Source: DASUPK01 sp963744105
Lineage (GTDB): Bacteria; Actinomycetota; Thermoleophilia; Solirubrobacterales; 70-9
Length of the DNA stretch: 64,000 nucleotides
Direction: 5' to 3'
Assembly (NCBI GenBank): GCA_963744105.1
Contig: CAVUSJ010000005.1
Location: 124,001 to 188,000 of the forward strand
The notes under the pieces are model-generated. The model searched no databases. It saw nothing but the letters and a program-made list of their open reading frames with translations, and had not been told where the DNA came from. Positions 63,399 to 64,000 of the stretch are shown piece by piece. The first letter of the stretch is position 1. Every line of letters begins with the position of its first letter. A program made the translations under genes and the position numbers.

Positions 63399-63763
63399 AG
63401 GCCAGCGAGTAGGGCGGGGATCGCGGCGACCATGCCTCGGATGCCCGCCGCGGTCTCGCCCGACCGGGCGGCGAAAGCGAACGCCGCGACGTCCCCCGCG
63501 TCCGCCGTCGCGTTGGCGACCGTCGCCGCGCGCAGCCGATCGGCGTCCTCGAGCGCGCCGAGCATCGCCCCTCCGAGCACCAGGTCACGGATGCCCGCCA
63601 CGCGAGCGACCGCGACCGTCGCTGGCGAGACGTCGGAGAAGCCGAGCACCCGGAGCGAGAGCTCGGGCGCCGCGAGCAGCCCGATCCCGATCGCCATCCG
63701 GCCGCCCGCGGAGAGCAGCGAGAAGGCGCGGACGTCGGGTGACTGGAGGCTCTCGCCGGTCAA
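63374..63763 (-). CDS. Small membrane protein of unknown function
   Basis: The 129-residue product starts at TTG (63761-63763), which overlaps the stop of the OsmC-like gene as TTGA. It has about four hydrophobic segments (GRMAIGIGLLAAPELSLRVL; GIRDLVLGGAMLGAL; GMVAAIPALLAGLWVARRL). The fold looks like a small four-helix membrane protein similar to DUF4267 style families, but I do not assign it. It overlaps the ATL gene at its 3' end. Confidence 0.65.
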   Translation of the reverse strand: MTGESLQSPDVRAFSLLSAGGRMAIGIGLLAAPELSLRVLGFSDVSPATVAVARVAGIRDLVLGGAMLGALEDADRLRAATVANATADAGDVAAFAFAARSGETAAGIRGMVAAIPALLAGLWVARRLS

Positions 63764-64000
63764 GATCGCTCCAGGCTGACCGACAGCGCGGGCGAGGAGG
63801 CGAGGGTCTGGAGAACGACGCAATAGCGCTCGGTGAGGCGCTGGAGCGTGTCGAGCTCCTCGTCGCTCGCATCGCTCTCCAGCTCGAACCTCATGCGGAT
63901 GTCCTTGAAGCCGACCGGTGCATCCCTGTCGACCGCGAGCGTCCCCCGCCAGTCGAGATCGCCCTCGGCGTGAATCGTGCCCGCCACCTCCAGGCCCATC
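63760..64000 (-). CDS. OsmC-like protein, C-terminal part
   Basis: The frame runs out of the window at 64000. The visible 80 residues (LDWRGTLAVDRDAPVGFKDI; SDEELDTLQRLTERYCVVLQ) match the C-terminal half of OsmC/Ohr-like peroxiredoxins, which detoxify organic peroxides. The conserved Cys (RYCVVLQTL) in the second helix is present. The Met at 63999 is probably internal, since the N-terminal half with the first Cys must lie outside the window. Confidence 0.8.
   Translation of the reverse strand, partial: MGLEVAGTIHAEGDLDWRGTLAVDRDAPVGFKDIRMRFELESDASDEELDTLQRLTERYCVVLQTLASSPALSVSLERS

Overview
The window is a 64 kb piece of a high-GC actinobacterial chromosome. Gene content points to the class Thermoleophilia (order Solirubrobacterales): an rplU-rpmA/obg/proB/proA/nadD/rsfS neighbourhood, a comEA-comEC-holA-rpsT block, an mre cell-shape cluster, F420-type oxidoreductases, and several secreted proteins with beta-rich C-termini that I associate with this lineage. 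This assignment is from content and style, not from a database search. Almost all of it is ordinary chromosomal housekeeping DNA. I see no insertion sequence, CRISPR array, prophage or plasmid function.

Layout. 1-2.5 kb: GNAT end, murJ, rpsT. 2.5-7.2 kb: holA, a secreted protein, comEC, a small gene, comEA (DNA uptake next to the pol III delta subunit). 7.2-13.6 kb: acyP, cupin, leuS, three small unknown genes, acsA. 13.7-15.6 kb: an F420-type LLM enzyme, a PPOX enzyme, and a continuous frame joining a PD-(D/E)XK nuclease, a tRNA-Ala gene and a Phd-like antitoxin segment. 15.7-18.7 kb: a DivIVA-like protein, rsfS, nadD, proA. 18.7-24.4 kb: a serine hydrolase, an aldehyde dehydrogenase with a GMC oxidoreductase, a secreted protein. 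24.4-32.2 kb: proB, obg, a second secreted paralogue, a VPS62-like membrane protein, rpmA, rplU, rng. 32.3-41.1 kb: the mre locus with two tandem rodA/pbp2 pairs around mreC and mreD, then mreB. 41.2-46.8 kb: maf, ndk, a zinc-ribbon protein, folC, valS. 46.9-49.9 kb: a Tat-exported amine oxidase, groES-like, rodZ, a SnoaL protein. 49.9-59.4 kb: clpX, clpP and tig, with an accessory block between clpX and clpP that holds a secreted polyglycine protein, an epimerase/ECF41 sigma operon, a degraded regulator, a VOC protein and an M23 peptidase. 59.4-64 kb: a polyamine-synthase-like protein, ctaG, corA, an alkyltransferase-like protein and an OsmC end.

The genes mostly form tight minus-strand operons with ATGA, GTGA or TTGA stop/start overlaps. 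Five convergent pairs overlap by the single palindrome CTAG. Three housekeeping genes (clpX, nadD, folC) have conserved N-terminal sequence upstream of any ATG, GTG or TTG. This implies unusual start codons: CTG for clpX and perhaps GTC for nadD.

The observations most worth following up are the nuclease/tRNA-Ala/Phd reading frame at 14891-15619, the duplicated rodA-pbp2 pair, the unusual start codons, the CTAG stop overlaps, and a close match to the ECF41 promoter in front of the epimerase-sigma operon.
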